In this document: positions 11,192 to 23,361 of the stretch, piece after piece
Layout: each line of letters begins with the position of its first letter
Position numbering within the stretch: position 1 is the stretch's first letter
Assembly (NCBI GenBank): GCA_022432975.1
Contig: CM039509.1
Coordinates: 16,092,324 to 16,156,323 of the forward strand
DNA: 64,000 nucleotides
Direction of reading: 5' to 3'
Source of the DNA: Begonia masoniana
Taxonomy: Eukaryota; Streptophyta; Magnoliopsida; Cucurbitales; Begoniaceae
Translations under genes and position numbers: made by a program
The notes under the pieces: model-generated
The model's input: the letters and a program-made list of their open reading frames with translations, nothing else
Told to the model about the DNA's origin: nothing
Databases searched by the model: none

Positions 11192-12688
11192 CTACTCGTT
11201 GACCTTCATAGAATAAGAAATAGGCGAGCTACTCAATCTGCTCATCGCCTGATAAGAAAACTCAGCTTTACCCGGGGGTCGAAAGGTGACAATCCCGGAT
11301 CGACAGTCGATGGTGGCGAAGTGCTGCGATAGCCAATCCATCCCTAAAATCAGATCGTAGTGCTCGATGCCCATAACAATAAGGCGAGCATAGAGAGTAC
11401 GGTCTCCAATCGAGATAAGGTTGCCCCGGACTACACGGCTTGACTGCATACGCTCTCCTGAAGGTAGCATCACGCTATACTTGCATTCTGCTAACTTAGG
11501 CGCAAGCCTCAATCTCGACACACAGGCGGTGGAAATAAAAGAATGCGTAGCCCCCGTGTCTAATAAAGAAAATACAGGAACACCAGTAACCAATATAGTA
11601 CCTGCTATCACGGCAGGCTGATCCTCGTTATCAACATCACCAGGCTCGATAAAAGCGAAGATCCGAGGCATAACTCTCCTCTGATCACCGCCTATCTGGT
11701 CTCGACCCTGCTTCGGGCAGTCTCTAACAAAATGGCCCGCATCACCACATCGGTAGCATACATTCATGCCCACCCTGCACTGGCCACTGTGCTCCCTCTG
11801 GCATTTAGGACAAATAGGTACCTGAGAAGCACCCTGTACCTGCTTCCCCTTTCCCCGGTCATTACCTCCCTCAAGAGGCCTCTTCACACCCCTCTGCTGC
11901 TGCTGGGGCTGTGCTCTAGGCTGCTAGCCTCGTGGCTGAGGGCGAATCTCTCTGAAGAAGCCCTTAGCTGGCTCCCTCGGTTTGACAGAACTCTGATCAA
12001 CGTCCTCAATATCAAGAGCTCTAGCCACTATCTCATCATAGGATACATTTCGTACCCCTGATATGGTAAGGCGCATCCGAATTTACTGGCTAAGTCCCTG
12101 TAAGAACCGACGTACCTTGTCCTCGTTTACGCTGACCTGTCGTGGCGCGAATCGAGAAAGGGCTTCGAACTTCCTCACATACTCAGCAATGGAACTGACC
12201 TGTCGTAACTGCATAAACTCAACCATTTTCGCCTCTCGTACGGTATGGCTGAAGTACTTGTCGTAAAACAACTCTCTGAATCGATCCCATCCCATAACCA
12301 TCACATCGGTGGTCGTCTTGATAGAATCCCACCAAAATCGGGCGTCAAGTGCCAAATGATAGGTCACTAGTGCAACCTTCTCTCCATCCTCTATGCTAGT
12401 ATACGCCAGCATGTCCTCCATAGTGCGAACCCACTCCTCGGCTGAAGAGGGATCCGTAGACTGTCCGTTAAAGATAGGGGGCTGGAGCTTCTGAAATCTC
12501 TCCATCCCACGGTTACCAGAAGCAGCTGTCTCTCGAGCCCTAATGCCCTCTCGGTCTATCATGGTACCCAGCTGTTGAGACTTTCTCTCCATTTGCTGAG
12601 CTTGACGCTCCATATGTTGAGACTGCTGGGCGATAAAATCCTTGAGGGTATCGATCGTGTCATCTCGGTCATTTCGTGGACGCACCAT
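11192..12688 (-). pseudogene. gag-pol: E2 gag-protease
   Basis: I take the start at 12688 (MVRPRNDRDD), just inside the candidate leader intron acceptor. The N-terminal part has a Gln-rich coiled stretch (about residues 20-50), then the capsid core (FNGQSTDPSSAEEW, ARFWWDS). It stops at TAA near 12083. A further TAG near 11929 sits in the RGWQP-like Gln-rich linker. The frame at 11192-11887 then gives a CX3H-type CPKCQREHSGQC, a CX2CX4HX4C knuckle CYRCGDAGHFVRDC and the protease LLDTGATHSFIS (DTGA at about 11549-11560), with GMDWLSQHFATIDC. It ends in TAG at 11192. Confidence 0.9.
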
Positions 12689-12701
12689 ATTTATAAAATT
12701 C

Positions 12702-12767
12702 CTATACAAAAGTTAAAACAAATATTCTAAGAAACTAGAGACCAAATAAAGCTATAAACATACTTAC
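12702..12767 (-). other. Candidate 66-nt leader intron before E2 gag
   Basis: On the minus strand the donor is AACT|GTAAGTAT at 12767 and the acceptor GTATAG|GAAT ends at 12702, about 13 nt before the gag ATG. It is AT-rich and matches the position of the E1, E3 and E4 segments. Splicing is inferred. Confidence 0.6.
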
Positions 12768-12838
12768 AGTTGATGAAGAATGTCCGCGTAGTGGCTGTGC
12801 AGTCAAGCAGTCTACAGAACCGATTTTAAAACCCGGGG

Positions 12839-12850
12839 GCTCTGATACCA
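12839..12850 (-). promoter_or_regulatory. E2 primer-binding site (initiator Met tRNA)
   Basis: Minus-strand TGGTATCAGAGC lies 5 nt after the end of the 5' LTR and is a perfect match to the plant iMet PBS. Confidence 0.93.
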
Positions 12851-13313
12851 TAAATTGTCACGTCCCTAATACCGTACCCGTTTTACCGTACTATTTATTA
12901 TTATTATTATTATTATTTAATACTTTAAGTAAACTCTAGGTGGAACCTAAACCGAAATCGAAACCAGAATTGAAATCGGAATTGAAATCTAACTTTTAAA
13001 ACAAATTAAATAAAAACTAAATTAATTAATTAAAACTTAAACTTATTGATTTTTTAAAAAAAGGAGAGGCGAATATTCGCCCATAAATGGGGCGAATAAT
13101 CGCCCCATAGGCGACTGCAACAGGCGCATAATCGCCTGTTGCATTAGCCTGTGGCGATTGCTCGCCACAGTTTGTGGCGAGCAATCGCCACACCCTCTGG
13201 ATTTTTCAAGAAGGAGGCGATTGATATCGCCAGGCTTGGCGACTATTCGCCAAGCCCTCTGCCCTGTTTCCATTTCTTCATTCTTTCTTTCAATTTCACT
13301 TACGCCAACTACA

Positions 13314-14280
13314 CAATACAACTTATTCTTACACCCTAAACCATACAATAACATCACGACACAAACTCTCTCATATCCTCATTCTTTTCACACTTCACCG
13401 TTCACCCAATAAACGACTCGAAACACATTTTAAAACTAAGAACATTTTCATGAAAACGAACTGCATGGATACGTTTAAAACCTAAACAAATCCTCCTGTT
13501 TTCAATCACCACGCAATTCCAAAATACATTCAATAAAAGACTTTTCAACATTATAAAACAGTTTCCAAAACATCAACATATATACCTATCAACTATCCAG
13601 AATCAAACAAACTAATTTCTATACAAACATCAGCCCAAAATGTCTTAAACCCTCAAAATCTATACATACTGTCCCCAAGGGCGGTCAGCTCGACTACGCC
13701 AGCACATCACCGCAGCCATCCCTCGTCAACTGGACTCATGCCTCTGGAGGAGGAATCTCATCCTCACCTGTATCCTCGTAATCACCTACACCATACAACT
13801 TATTCTTACACCTAAAACCATACAAAACATTACCGGACACAAATCTCTCATATCCTCATTCTTTCACACTTCACGTTCACCCAATAACGACTCGAAACAC
13901 ATTTTAAAACTAAGAACATTTTCATGAAAACGAACTGCATGGATACGTTTAAAACCTAAACAAATCCTCCTGTTTTCAATCACCACGCAATTCCAAAATA
14001 CATTCAATAAAAGACTTTTCAAACCATTATAAAACAGTTTCCAAAACATCAACATATATACCTATCAACTATCCAGAATCAAACAACCTAAAATATTTCT
14101 ATACAAACATCAGCCCAAAATGTCTTAAACCCTCAAAATCTATACATACTGTCCCCACGGGTCGGTAAGCCTCGACTACGCCAGCACATCACCGCAGCCA
14201 TCCCTCGTCAACTGGACTCATGCCTCTGGAGGAGGAATCTCATCCTCACCTGTATCCTCGTAATCACCTACACCATACAA
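13314..14280. repeat. 482-bp tandem duplication inside E2 5' LTR
   Basis: The block starting ACAACTTATTCTTACACC at 13314 begins again at 13796 and runs to about 14280. The copies differ by small indels and substitutions. The 3' LTR (5699-8182) has one copy, so the duplication arose after insertion or came with a recombinant LTR. Confidence 0.9.
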
Positions 14281-14532
14281 TACACTATGAGATAAAAATC
14301 CCAGCAAGCCCTCATAAATGCAACTATATGCTATGCGTGTGAGTTCAGAAATCATACAGCATTTTCTTTACTTTATTTTGTGGGTGTCACCGAGATCTCA
14401 ACCTCCGAACCAGAGAGAGCACATCCAGCGGGCGGACTACTCTTTCCAACTAGAAGAGAGGGGTACACGCTTACAACACGTACAGCCGTGCCTGAGCCCC
14501 ATCTCGCATGACCATACATATGAGTGCAATAA

Positions 14533-14680
14533 ATGTGGTATTGTGACAAGCCCCTGCGTGCCTCCACAATAGGTCAAGCCCCTCTCCAGGCCACATTGCG
14601 AGTACATAATAGATGTGGTATTGTGACAAACCCCTGCGTGCCTCCACAATAGGTCAAGCCCCTCTCCAGGCCACATCGCC
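14533..14680. repeat. 80-bp tandem duplication in E2 5' LTR
   Basis: GTGGTATTGTGACAA recurs at 14535 and 14615, and the unit continues GCGTGCCTCCACAATAGG. It lies in the LTR interval where other family B copies carry an unrelated short tandem array. Confidence 0.85.
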
Positions 14681-15912
14681 ATTTTTAAAACATTGTGCGG
14701 AAATTCATTTTCATGCTCTTTCTTTAAAACACGTGATGCATGAACAGTTCATAACAGAATTTAAACACTCAACATACATACCATTAAGACTGTAAAACAT
14801 AATCTACAAAACAATTAAACCTAACTACCCAACCAAAGCAATATAAACTAGTGCGTCACCAAACTCCTCGAAACGACTTCGATGTACGGTGTAGGCCAAT
14901 CGGCCAGAAAAGAATCACGAGCACTTACCTCGTGTCCAAAGCAGCTCAAGCTCCGTCCACGAGCGTTGTTTGTCTGAAGCAAAACACAATATCAACGTTA
15001 AAACTAATTTAAGCTATCGATCGTCCAAATTTACAAAACCTCAACTAAGGAATTTCCTAACATTCCAACTTAACTTATCGAGGCATTAATTCCATTAATC
15101 TGCGTTCGATACCCCGAAATCCAATTTACGAGTTTTCCAAAACCCGAAATTTACAAATTTAACATTTCTCCTAAATCGTCCTAACTTCTTCCAATAACGC
15201 TTAATACGTGCAATACGTTCGTAAACTATAACAATCTATCAATTTCGAGCCCTAAATCTCGACTTTTAAACGAAACCTAATGAAACCCTAATTGTTCAAA
15301 CTCCGTAAAACTCGAAATAAACGTTCTAAAACTATAGATTCATACCTAGAGCGTCGATTTGAGGAGAAAGCACGAAGAAAACGGAACGAACGGAGCACGA
15401 ATCGGAGGTTGGAATGGAGGAAGCGTCGACGGTAGAGAGAAATCGCGAGGAAGGGTTTCAGGCGTGAAGATGGCGAAGGATGAAGAAGAAGAAGAACTTT
15501 TATTAATAAATTTTGACTTGGCAATTTACCGTTTTGCCCTTGCATTGTTTTTATATCAGTTTCGTCCTTCTTTTCTTCAATTTACTAGCTATTCGGTTTC
15601 TCCAAACTTCCTTACTTCACCAATAAGTCCAACTCATTATTTGGGATTTATTAAAACTGTCCGTTCGCAAATCGGACGCCGTTTACTATTTTTACTAAAA
15701 TGTTATTTATATTACGAGAAGCTTAATTACTCGGAATATAGCGTTATTACTCCGAAAATTCCCGTAAATTCCTTAAAATTCCTATTATTCGTTAGGGTTC
15801 TAATGACGCTTCCTTTTCATAAAACGAGATTGATTTGACATATTCATAAAAATGCCAATGTATATTCCAATATATATTATAATATAAAATTCCGTACAGG
15901 CCGGATATTACA

Positions 15913-18038
15913 GGGGCGATCAATCGCCCTCCTTGGCGATCGATCGCCAAGCTCTCTGGAATTTTCCAGAGAGCTCGGTCATCTCCCCCACCCCCCCTTT
16001 TTCTCTTCATTTCTTTTCCTCATTTTCCTCATTTTCCTTTCCCTGCATACACATTACTCCTAACACAAAACTTCACAATTCATCAACATTAATTCTACAT
16101 AACTCTCAATCACACATTTCAACATAAACTCACTGAATTTTTCATCCAAAACAATGACTCAAAACACGTGTAAAATCATAGCCTGGTTTCTTAAAAATAA
16201 ACCGCGTGGATATGTTTGAAAAACTGAACATTTCCCTAAAACCAAACATTTACAAAATACATTTTCAAAACATTTAGAAATCCAAGACATATCCTATCCA
16301 CTATCAAGAACCAAATATCCTAAAATGTTTCTAACGATACCATAATCCACTATACAATCCAAATTTGCCAAAAACTCTCAAAATACCTAACCATTTTCCC
16401 CCACGGGTCAGAATACGCGTCGACTGCCCATGCACACCACCGCAGCCGTTCTTCTTCAACCATCCTGTCCATCAGGTGGAGGAACGTCGTCCTCACTTGC
16501 TTCTATATCACCTACACCATACAGACAAACTATGAGCTAAAGGCTCAGTAAGTTTCGTAAATGTAAATGCATGCTGTGCGTATGAGTTTCAGAAATCATG
16601 CAACATTTTCTTTTCATTACGTCGCAGACAGAATGTTACTGAGGTCTCAGCCTATTAGATGGAGAGGACACATCCCGAGGTCGGACTGCCCTCTTCACCT
16701 AACGGGGGGGGGGGGGGGGGGTACACGCTCGCATCCATAACAGCCGTGCCTGAGCCCCACATCGCGTAACCAGATAACAGATTACATGGATTCATTACAT
16801 TCGTTCATTTCATTTTCTTAAACACGTGTAGAAATTCGTTTTCATGCTATTTTAAAATAAATGATGCATGAACAATTATAGGCATAAAGTAAACAAGCAT
16901 CATACATACCATCAAGACTATAAAAACATAACCTATATAAAAGAACTAACCCTATCTACCCAACCAAAGCATATAAACAAACAACTCTTCAGAGATCCTC
17001 GACGCAACATCGAAGTACGATGTAGGCCTCTCGGCCAAGTAAGTCACGAGAACTTACCTCGTGCGCGCTGAACTTCGAGCTCCGTCCACGAGCGTCCTTT
17101 GTCTGGGGCAAAACACAACAATTGTCGTTAAAACGAGATTTAAATCGTTAAACATCCAAATTTAACGAACCTTAACTAAGGAAATTTTCATAAAATTCTA
17201 ACTTAGCTCAATGAGGCATTTTACCGTGAAATTCACGCTCGTAAATTTCTAAACTCCATTGACGAAGATTCTCAAACCTAAAAATCTGGTTTTTCAACCT
17301 AAACACCGAACACACACTAGATTTCGTCCAAGAACGTTTAATACGTTCAATATACTCACCAATACGTCAAACCTATCAATTTCTAACTTTAAACTACGTT
17401 TTTCACAAAACCTAAACAAAACCCTAACTATCAAATGCTCCGAAAACTACGAATAGACTTTCCAAAACCATAGAACCTTACTTAGAATCAAGTTTGGGGA
17501 AGAAAACGTGAAGAACGGAGGACGAACGGAGGAAGAATGGACGTCGGAAATGGGATCGCCGTGGAGAGCTTCGTCGGAAATGGAGAATCGCCTAGGAAGA
17601 GAGGAAATGACGTGGAGAAGAAGAAGCCATGTGCTTTTAATCAAAATTTTGACTTTTCAAATTACCATTTTTTGCTCTTCCTTTGATTTTCTATTTGTTT
17701 CGTCATTCGTTTCTTTAATTAACCGACGATTCGGTTTCTCCAAATTTCCTTACTTCGCCAATAACTTTGACTTACTACAAGGGTTCCATTAAAACTGTCC
17801 GTTTGCAATTCGGACCCTGTTTACTATTTTTACGAAAACATCCTTTATATTACGAGAAATTTAATTCTCGTAAAATTAGCGTTAAACTTCTAAAATTCTC
17901 GAAATTTTCTTAAAATCCCTATTAATTATTAGGATCGCAATAACGCTTTCTTTTCACAAAATGGACTTGATTTGACATAATTACAAAAATGCCTTCATAT
18001 ATTAATATACAAAATCCCGTAAAGAACCGGGTGTTACA
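15913..18038 (-). mobile_element. Truncated family B LTR
   Basis: On the minus strand it starts TGTAACACCCGGTTC at 18038 and continues through a family B-like LTR to a GATCGATCGCC palindromic block at 15913-15980. It directly abuts the E2 LTR. About 200-300 bp of its 3' end is missing. It is diverged from both E2 LTRs, so it is an independent insertion. The ACGAG|GTAAG motif is present around 17055. Confidence 0.8.
16704..16721. repeat. G18 homopolymer
   Basis: Eighteen consecutive G follow AAC at 16704. In the E2 5' LTR the corresponding place reads GAGAGGGG. The length is likely unstable or a sequencing length error. Confidence 0.85.
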
Positions 18039-18251
18039 TCTCCGCCCTTGGCTTGTGCGCGCACGGATAAGCTCCCTTGGCCGCCGATTATTCTTCATCC
18101 AAGGGCTCCAATTCAACCTCCAATTTTTGTCAAACCCTAATCATCCACCCTAGGTTTTCCTATTTAAGCATAACATTGGTGTGTGTAAAAGAACTTTTGC
18201 CCATTTTTATAAAATTGCTCTGTCCCTAACCAAGTGTTAGAAGCCCTTCGG
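18039..18251. other. Unassigned sequence left of hAT insertion
   Basis: No ORF is recognised. CCTATTTAAGC near 18160 could be a TATA-like box of an older LTR, but I cannot identify LTR ends. The sequence is continuous with 19496 onward once the hAT element is removed. Confidence 0.4.
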
Positions 18252-19487
18252 TAGGGGTGATCGTCGTCCGGTTTGGTCTGGTTTTTGAAAACATTAGGAC
18301 CAAACCACTAAATTCGATTTTTAAATTTTTGCACCAATAAGCCTAAAATTTTTTCTAAAACCGGACCAGAATTCTGATCTCGGTTCTGGTCCTTCCGTTT
18401 ATTTTTTTTTATTTTTTTTGACAATATTTATGCAACACTTAAACAGATTTTCAAAGCATCAGATTATATAAAATATTGCTATTTTAGATAGCCATTCTAT
18501 TCCTTAACAAGAAAAACCAATACAAATTACAAAGGCTTGTTTTCCGCAACCAAGGATCAACATGCCACTGAATCAGAGACAGGAATCGACATAATTTAAA
18601 CAGGAAACAATTTTGCCAATGATATTTTCATTCTTCTTAAGAACAAAACCCAGTTAAATCAACGACAACAAAACCTCTAATAAAAGATTTTAAAAAACAC
18701 GAATCTCTCAAACTGATAATTCATTTATGCTATCCCAAAGAAATTTTTAGCCTAACAAAACCTCTAATTAAATTTTTAGAAATTTTTAGCAAGAAAAATC
18801 AAAGATTTAAAATCTCTCGAAGCCCTAATCTGCCAAACAAAAGCCGCTGACAAATGAGGATATCGTCTTCTAGAGTAAGATTTTTAGAGAAGCAAAGAAA
18901 CCAAGCCATTGGAGGAGAGAAGTGTGGAGAAAAGAAGCAGAAGAAAGAGCAGAATCGGAATGGCTCACCGACTAGGAGAAGATCAGCTACCGGCGGATTG
19001 AATATTTGGCGACTACTTTTACATAGAAGACTGGAGAAGTATACACACGGTTTGAGCCAGTGTGTGCGACAGAGGGCTGCGAGTCAGCAATTGGAGACTA
19101 CGAGAGACGACGAGGGCGAGAGCGACTGGGCAAGGGCGAGAGTGAGAGTGACTGGGCGACGGCGAGAGTGACTAGGCGAGGGCGAGGGCGAGAGCGTTCG
19201 GTATCGGCGTCAGAGATTCGCCAAGATGAGAAGAGAAAACTGAAAAGTGTCTCTGAACTCTGAAGACTGAAGCTTGAGCCGATGCCCTGAAACTTAGGGC
19301 AAAAACACTTGGTCCGGGTTGGTTCTACATGAGCTGACTCGTTAGAACCGAAACCAGACCAAGATTTTTGGTTCTGGTCAATACAGAACCGAAAATCATT
19401 GTTTTCTTTTTCAGAACCGCCCAGAACTAGACCAAATCGTCAATTTTGGTCCGGTTCTTCGGTTCTCGATTTTTTTGCTCACCCCTA
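18252..19487. mobile_element. Non-autonomous hAT-type DNA transposon
   Basis: The terminal inverted repeats begin TAGGGGTGA at both ends; the right end reads TAGGGGTGAGCAAAAAAA on the minus strand. They are flanked by an 8-bp target-site duplication CCCTTCGG (18244-18251) and CCCTTCAG (19488-19495), 7 of 8 matching. Subterminal regions are rich in GGTCCGGTT/AACCGGACC motifs, typical of hAT. At 1236 bp it has no transposase; the 105-codon ORF at 18854-19171 lacks recognisable domains and includes a GAGGGCGAGAGCGACTGGGC-type low-complexity array (about 19100-19195). Confidence 0.9.
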
Positions 19488-20400
19488 CCCTTCAGGTGTT
19501 CCTCAATTCTTTAATCGAGTGGAGAAGTTCTCCGTTGTTCCCCTAGCTTTGGGTTGCTAGGTGAACTCTTATTCATTCCCTCATCTTTTCTCTCTTGAGA
19601 GTTGAAGGTTTTGAGGAAGAAAACCTAGGCCTACGATGGTTGTTTTCCTCCGAGAAAACGTGCACCCGAGAGCACACGTAAGATAGCTCCTGGGTCCGCT
19701 AAGGGTATTTTCATTTTCCTCACACTTTCACACACATTTCATCTCTTTACAGCCATCACTCCTTACACACTCACCTTTATTTTTTTGCATTTTCTTCACC
19801 TTCATTTCATCCCCTTTCCCACGTTTTGCACACACTTCTTCTCTTCATCTTTTCTTTTATTTTCTTCTATATTTCATTCCCTCATTATGCACACAACTCT
19901 CGGCCACTAGTCACACACATACACTTGCATTATTAGTAGCATTTGCACCTCCATCCCTTCACCTATATTTCGGTTTGGTGCGCATTCACTACACCCGAGC
20001 ATTTTGTTGATTTTGTGGGTTTTACACGGCCCCTTTTCTAAGGGCCACCGTGTCATGAAGTCACTTTCGACCACTATTCATTTTCAAATATTAACAATTT
20101 TCATCTTTAGTTACTCTATTCAATTATTTACTTGCATAATAACTTAAAATAGATTAAAATTCCAATACCTTGAGGATAAATATCCAACTTTGCTGATGAG
20201 AATAACTCTAAATTTCATAGAATTATTACTAGCACGCCGAGGGGACAAAATTTCCATCAAATAATAAATAGTACGGTCGACCAGACCCTAAAATAGTTGA
20301 CTGGAATCTGCATGGGTCAACTGCCCCTAGTGAGGGTAAACCCTTTGATCCTATCTAGTTTCCACCATGAGTGGATCGCCGAACCTAACGATCGACACTT
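19488..20400. other. Unassigned AT- and pyrimidine-rich sequence
   Basis: No convincing coding region or repeat boundary is seen. The first part (to about 20000) continues 18039-18243 across the hAT insertion. A small imperfect hairpin with arms CACGG/CCGTG and GGCCC/GGGCC sits near 20026-20054. Confidence 0.4.
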
Positions 20401-21230
20401 CAGGGTAGGTTGCCCCTCATTCTTCTTGGGTTTTTCAATGGGTTGATAAGTTTGCAAAGCGGTCGGCCCTTTAAGGTGTTAACTGAACTCCCAAGAGGTC
20501 GACACTTGATCGTCTGTGTTTCTAACAAGGGTCGAAGTGTCGACAAACCTTTCACAACAGCCGACACTTTACGATTTCCTGAAAAGAAAAGTCGCGAAAA
20601 TCGCATCCCTTTGTCATTTTCATCTTTGATCAAACAACCAACTTACATAAACACAAAATCTACCCAAATAACACAAAATAAATAAGAGCTTTGAGTTTAT
20701 GAGCTCAAATCCGAATCAATAATAAACCTAAACTTGAAAATAGAGATAAAAATCAACTTACCATAGTAATTCCTTCACAAAAGTTGTTTGTTGTCCTCCA
20801 ATTCACAACTTCCCTTCTTCTATCTCCCTCCCTCCCTCCCTCCCTCCCTCCCTCTCCCTCGCGTCGGCGTGTAAGGGAAGGATTCCATCCTTCGTTCCTT
20901 TCTTTTAAAATATGTTTTAATTACTTAATATATATAAATACTAGTATTATATATTAAATAAAATCCTTAAAACATGATTAGATGAAATCCGAACATTATT
21001 CAAATATCTTAGCCGAGGTAAATCTTAAATTATCTAACATTAATTTCTTCTAATTTCTAACTACTCGTTAACTTTTCGGCTTATTGATTTTTACCAATTT
21101 ACCAAATATTCCAACGTGGCCTAAAACGAATCAACCCATGATGCGTTGACTATCAATAACGCAAAAAATTTACACGTAGAATTTAATTAATATAAAAGTA
21201 GCCATTTTTACTCTCATTAATTCAAAGAGA
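20400..21230 (-). mobile_element. Possible old LTR remnant
   Basis: On the minus strand a CTATG|GTAAGTTG donor-like site (around 20760) follows a pyrimidine/purine-biased leader, as in the recognised LTRs. The AACATTAATTTCTTC to GTTGACTATC segment resembles LTR U3 style. No ends or duplications were found, so this is only a suggestion. Confidence 0.3.
20824..20852. repeat. (TCCC)n microsatellite
   Basis: About seven TCCC units lie in a row, followed by TCTCCCTCGCG. Confidence 0.9.
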
Positions 21231-21239
21231 GCAAAGGTT

Positions 21240-22000
21240 ACAATATTTACTGTGATGAGTCTTCACAAGGGTTAGGTTGTGCACCTTATGAACGATGATA
21301 ACATGGCTACATATGGTTCCAGAGAATTGAAGACTCATGAGCATAACTACTACATAGAATTAGTAGAAGTATTTTCTCTGAAGCACTAGAGACATTATCT
21401 ATATGGAGAAACATTTAAAATATTTAATGACCACAAGAGCTTAAAAAATTTGTTCACTCGAAATGAGCTAAATTAGAGACAAAGGCAGTTGATAGAATTC
21501 TTAGAGGATTTTGATAATACTCTCCATTATTATTCAAGAAAAACCAATGTTGTAGTTAATACATTGAGTAGAAAATCTAAGGTTGTGGCAGCTAGCTCAC
21601 ATTCAAGAATATAAAATGTGGTTAAAGTTAAATTCTTTCAATTTACAATCAAAAGAACGAACCGATAAATATCTCTAGGATATTACTACTCAACGGACAT
21701 TACTTCACAGAGTTATTGTTAGTTAGATAGAAGATCTAGAAGTTCCAATCTCTGATGGTGAAGCTCAGAGATGATAGTGAAATTATATTTATGGGAGAAT
21801 TTTAGTGCCAAATATCAAAGAATTGAAAGAAGTCTTGAAATAATATCAATGCTAAGAGTTTCTATTCATCTCAGAAATTATAAAATGTGCCTGAATTTGA
21901 TGAAATATTTTTGGTCAAAAGGATGAAAGCATGTATTGCCAGATATATCACCGAGTGTCAAGACCCGAAGGAACCCGAGACATAATGAATAACGAGGAAC
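21240..22000 (+). pseudogene. pol: Highly decayed Ty3/gypsy RNase H-integrase remnant
   Basis: Translating in pieces gives recognisable fragments in the right order. Around 21257 there is a YCDESSQGLGCA-like match to the RNase H YCDAS-GLGC motif. Around 21530 an HYYSRKTNVVVNTLSRKS segment corresponds to the YHPGKAN-VADALSR motif. Around 21880 NYKMCLNLMKYFWSKG corresponds to the integrase [15 protein letters not shown] motif. Stops and frameshifts occur throughout and no LTRs are visible. It is more diverged than E1-E5, so it belongs to an older insertion. Confidence 0.7.
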
Positions 22001-22339
22001 ACCCCAACCTAAAAGATCATATGCACTAATAAGGGATAAAAGAAGGAGACCTCCCACAGCAGTCAAGAACCCAATGACTCCTCCAAATCGTAACAACAAT
22101 TGTCCAAAATTTCTTCAACAAGCAGATGGAGAAATTTGTTTAATTTCAAAGAGTTCCGTCCATTACATAGAAACCAGGGGAAGGAAAGGTTCGACTTACC
22201 GAGTCAATGATCTTTCAGTCACAGAGGCAGCGTCCAACCTGCAAAATTCCTCCCTTAATCATTGCTATGATCCAGATTGTTGAGTCCGAGGTCCAGGAAA
22301 AGTACCTTAATTTGTTTCTAGCTTTAAATAGGGCAGAAT

Positions 22340-22431
22340 GTAATAACCCGATTTTCAATTATCTTGTTAATTATATTTTGAGCATGATTTGAATTGTACT
22401 TATATTGATTCTAAAACTGCTTGACAGTGAA
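22340..22431 (+). mobile_element. Possible 5' end of another LTR, cut by E3
   Basis: TGTAATAACCCGATTTTC at 22340 looks like the conserved TGTAA-ACCC start of these LTRs. It is followed after 92 bp by the E3 LTR start. No other part of it is seen. Confidence 0.4.
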
Positions 22432-23361
22432 TGTAACACCCAAAATTTTTTTCTATAACGTGTGTGACATTAGACTTAAATGCAGTAGGATAGCTTAGTG
22501 TTAAGTGATGAGGGTTTAAGTTTTGAACAAAATGAAGAGTCAAAACGCTATGGTTGATAAGTCAAAGGATTTAAGCCAATGAAATGGCAAAGAAGTGTGT
22601 GAATGAAAGGGCATTTCAAGTGATGCTTCACGTTGGAATTTAAGAGAGAAAAAGGGATAGTTGATTTGGAATTTTAAAGAAATTAGTGGAAGAAATTTAA
22701 AAGAGAAAAACTTTTTAGGTTAAATGGAAATTTTTCTTCTTTCTCATTCATTTTCTCTCAATTCTCTTCTCCACCATAGCCGATCCTTCTCCTCCATTTT
22801 CTTCAATCCTTGCAAGGGTTTTGAGTGGTAAGTTGAGTAAGTTTTGAGTTTGGTATGATTTATTGTTGATTTTAGGTCTTTTTATGGTGTTTTGGTTGAT
22901 TTTAGTTAGGGTTTGAAAACCCTAAATTAAGAGCTCCGAAAATTGTGTTTCCCTTGCTAGTTTTCCTCCTAATTGATGGTTTAAACCTTTAATTATGTTA
23001 GTTTAGGTTGTTTTTAGGTATAGATTTGAGATTGGAAGTGAGTTATGGAAAAATTGGGTTTTAAATCAAAGGGTGCCGGTTCTATTTCTGCATTTTTAGG
23101 ATTGGCCAAGTGGTTTAGTTGTTTAATTTGTGTGTTTCAATGGATAGTAGACGTGTAGAGGTTTACAGATTGGGGTGGCACGTCAAAATCCGTTGAAAAA
23201 TGAATAAGTTATGGTCGTTTGAAGTTGGACACCGAAACTTGTGGAAAAATCGAGTTTTAGAGTTTAGATTTGTGAATTGCGTAATTGTTGTTTAGTTTTG
23301 GTTAGAAAATCCCTTGGCATTGATTAGTGACTTTCTACGTTGTTTTCCTTATATTTGTTAG

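Larger units (their letters stand above)
5699..15912 (-). mobile_element. E2, complete but decayed Tekay-type chromovirus (family B)
   Basis: Two similar LTRs (5699-8182 and 12856-15912) flank a minus-strand internal region with PBS, gag, protease, RT, RNase H, integrase, chromodomain and a purine tract. The LTRs are clearly diverged (substitutions, different T-rich tracts, extra duplications in the 5' LTR), so the insertion is old. The flanks do not show a 5-bp duplication (GTTTG on the left, GGGGC on the right). At least one boundary has therefore been rearranged, or the LTR pair is recombinant. Confidence 0.92.
12856..15912 (-). mobile_element. E2 5' LTR (family B, expanded by internal duplications)
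   Basis: On the minus strand it starts TGTAATATCCGGCC at 15912 and ends GGGACGTGACA at 12856, 3057 bp. It is longer than the 3' LTR because of a 482-bp tandem duplication (13314-14280) and an 80-bp one (about 14533-14680). The candidate 45-nt internal exon lies around 14930-14980, ending CACGAG|GTAAG on the minus strand, with acceptor TTCAG upstream. Confidence 0.9.

Noticed and set aside
15359..15838. 159-codon ORF on the + strand
   Set aside because: It lies wholly in the E2 5' LTR antisense to the element, has no recognisable domain, and the matching part of the 3' LTR is not open.
18854..19171. 105-codon ORF inside the hAT element as a transposase fragment
   Set aside because: It is a low-complexity Arg/Glu-rich translation with no hAT dimerisation or catalytic motif.
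20400..20685. 91-codon ORF as a possible host gene exon
   Set aside because: No domain, no supporting neighbouring exons and an open antisense frame of similar size; coding status cannot be supported.
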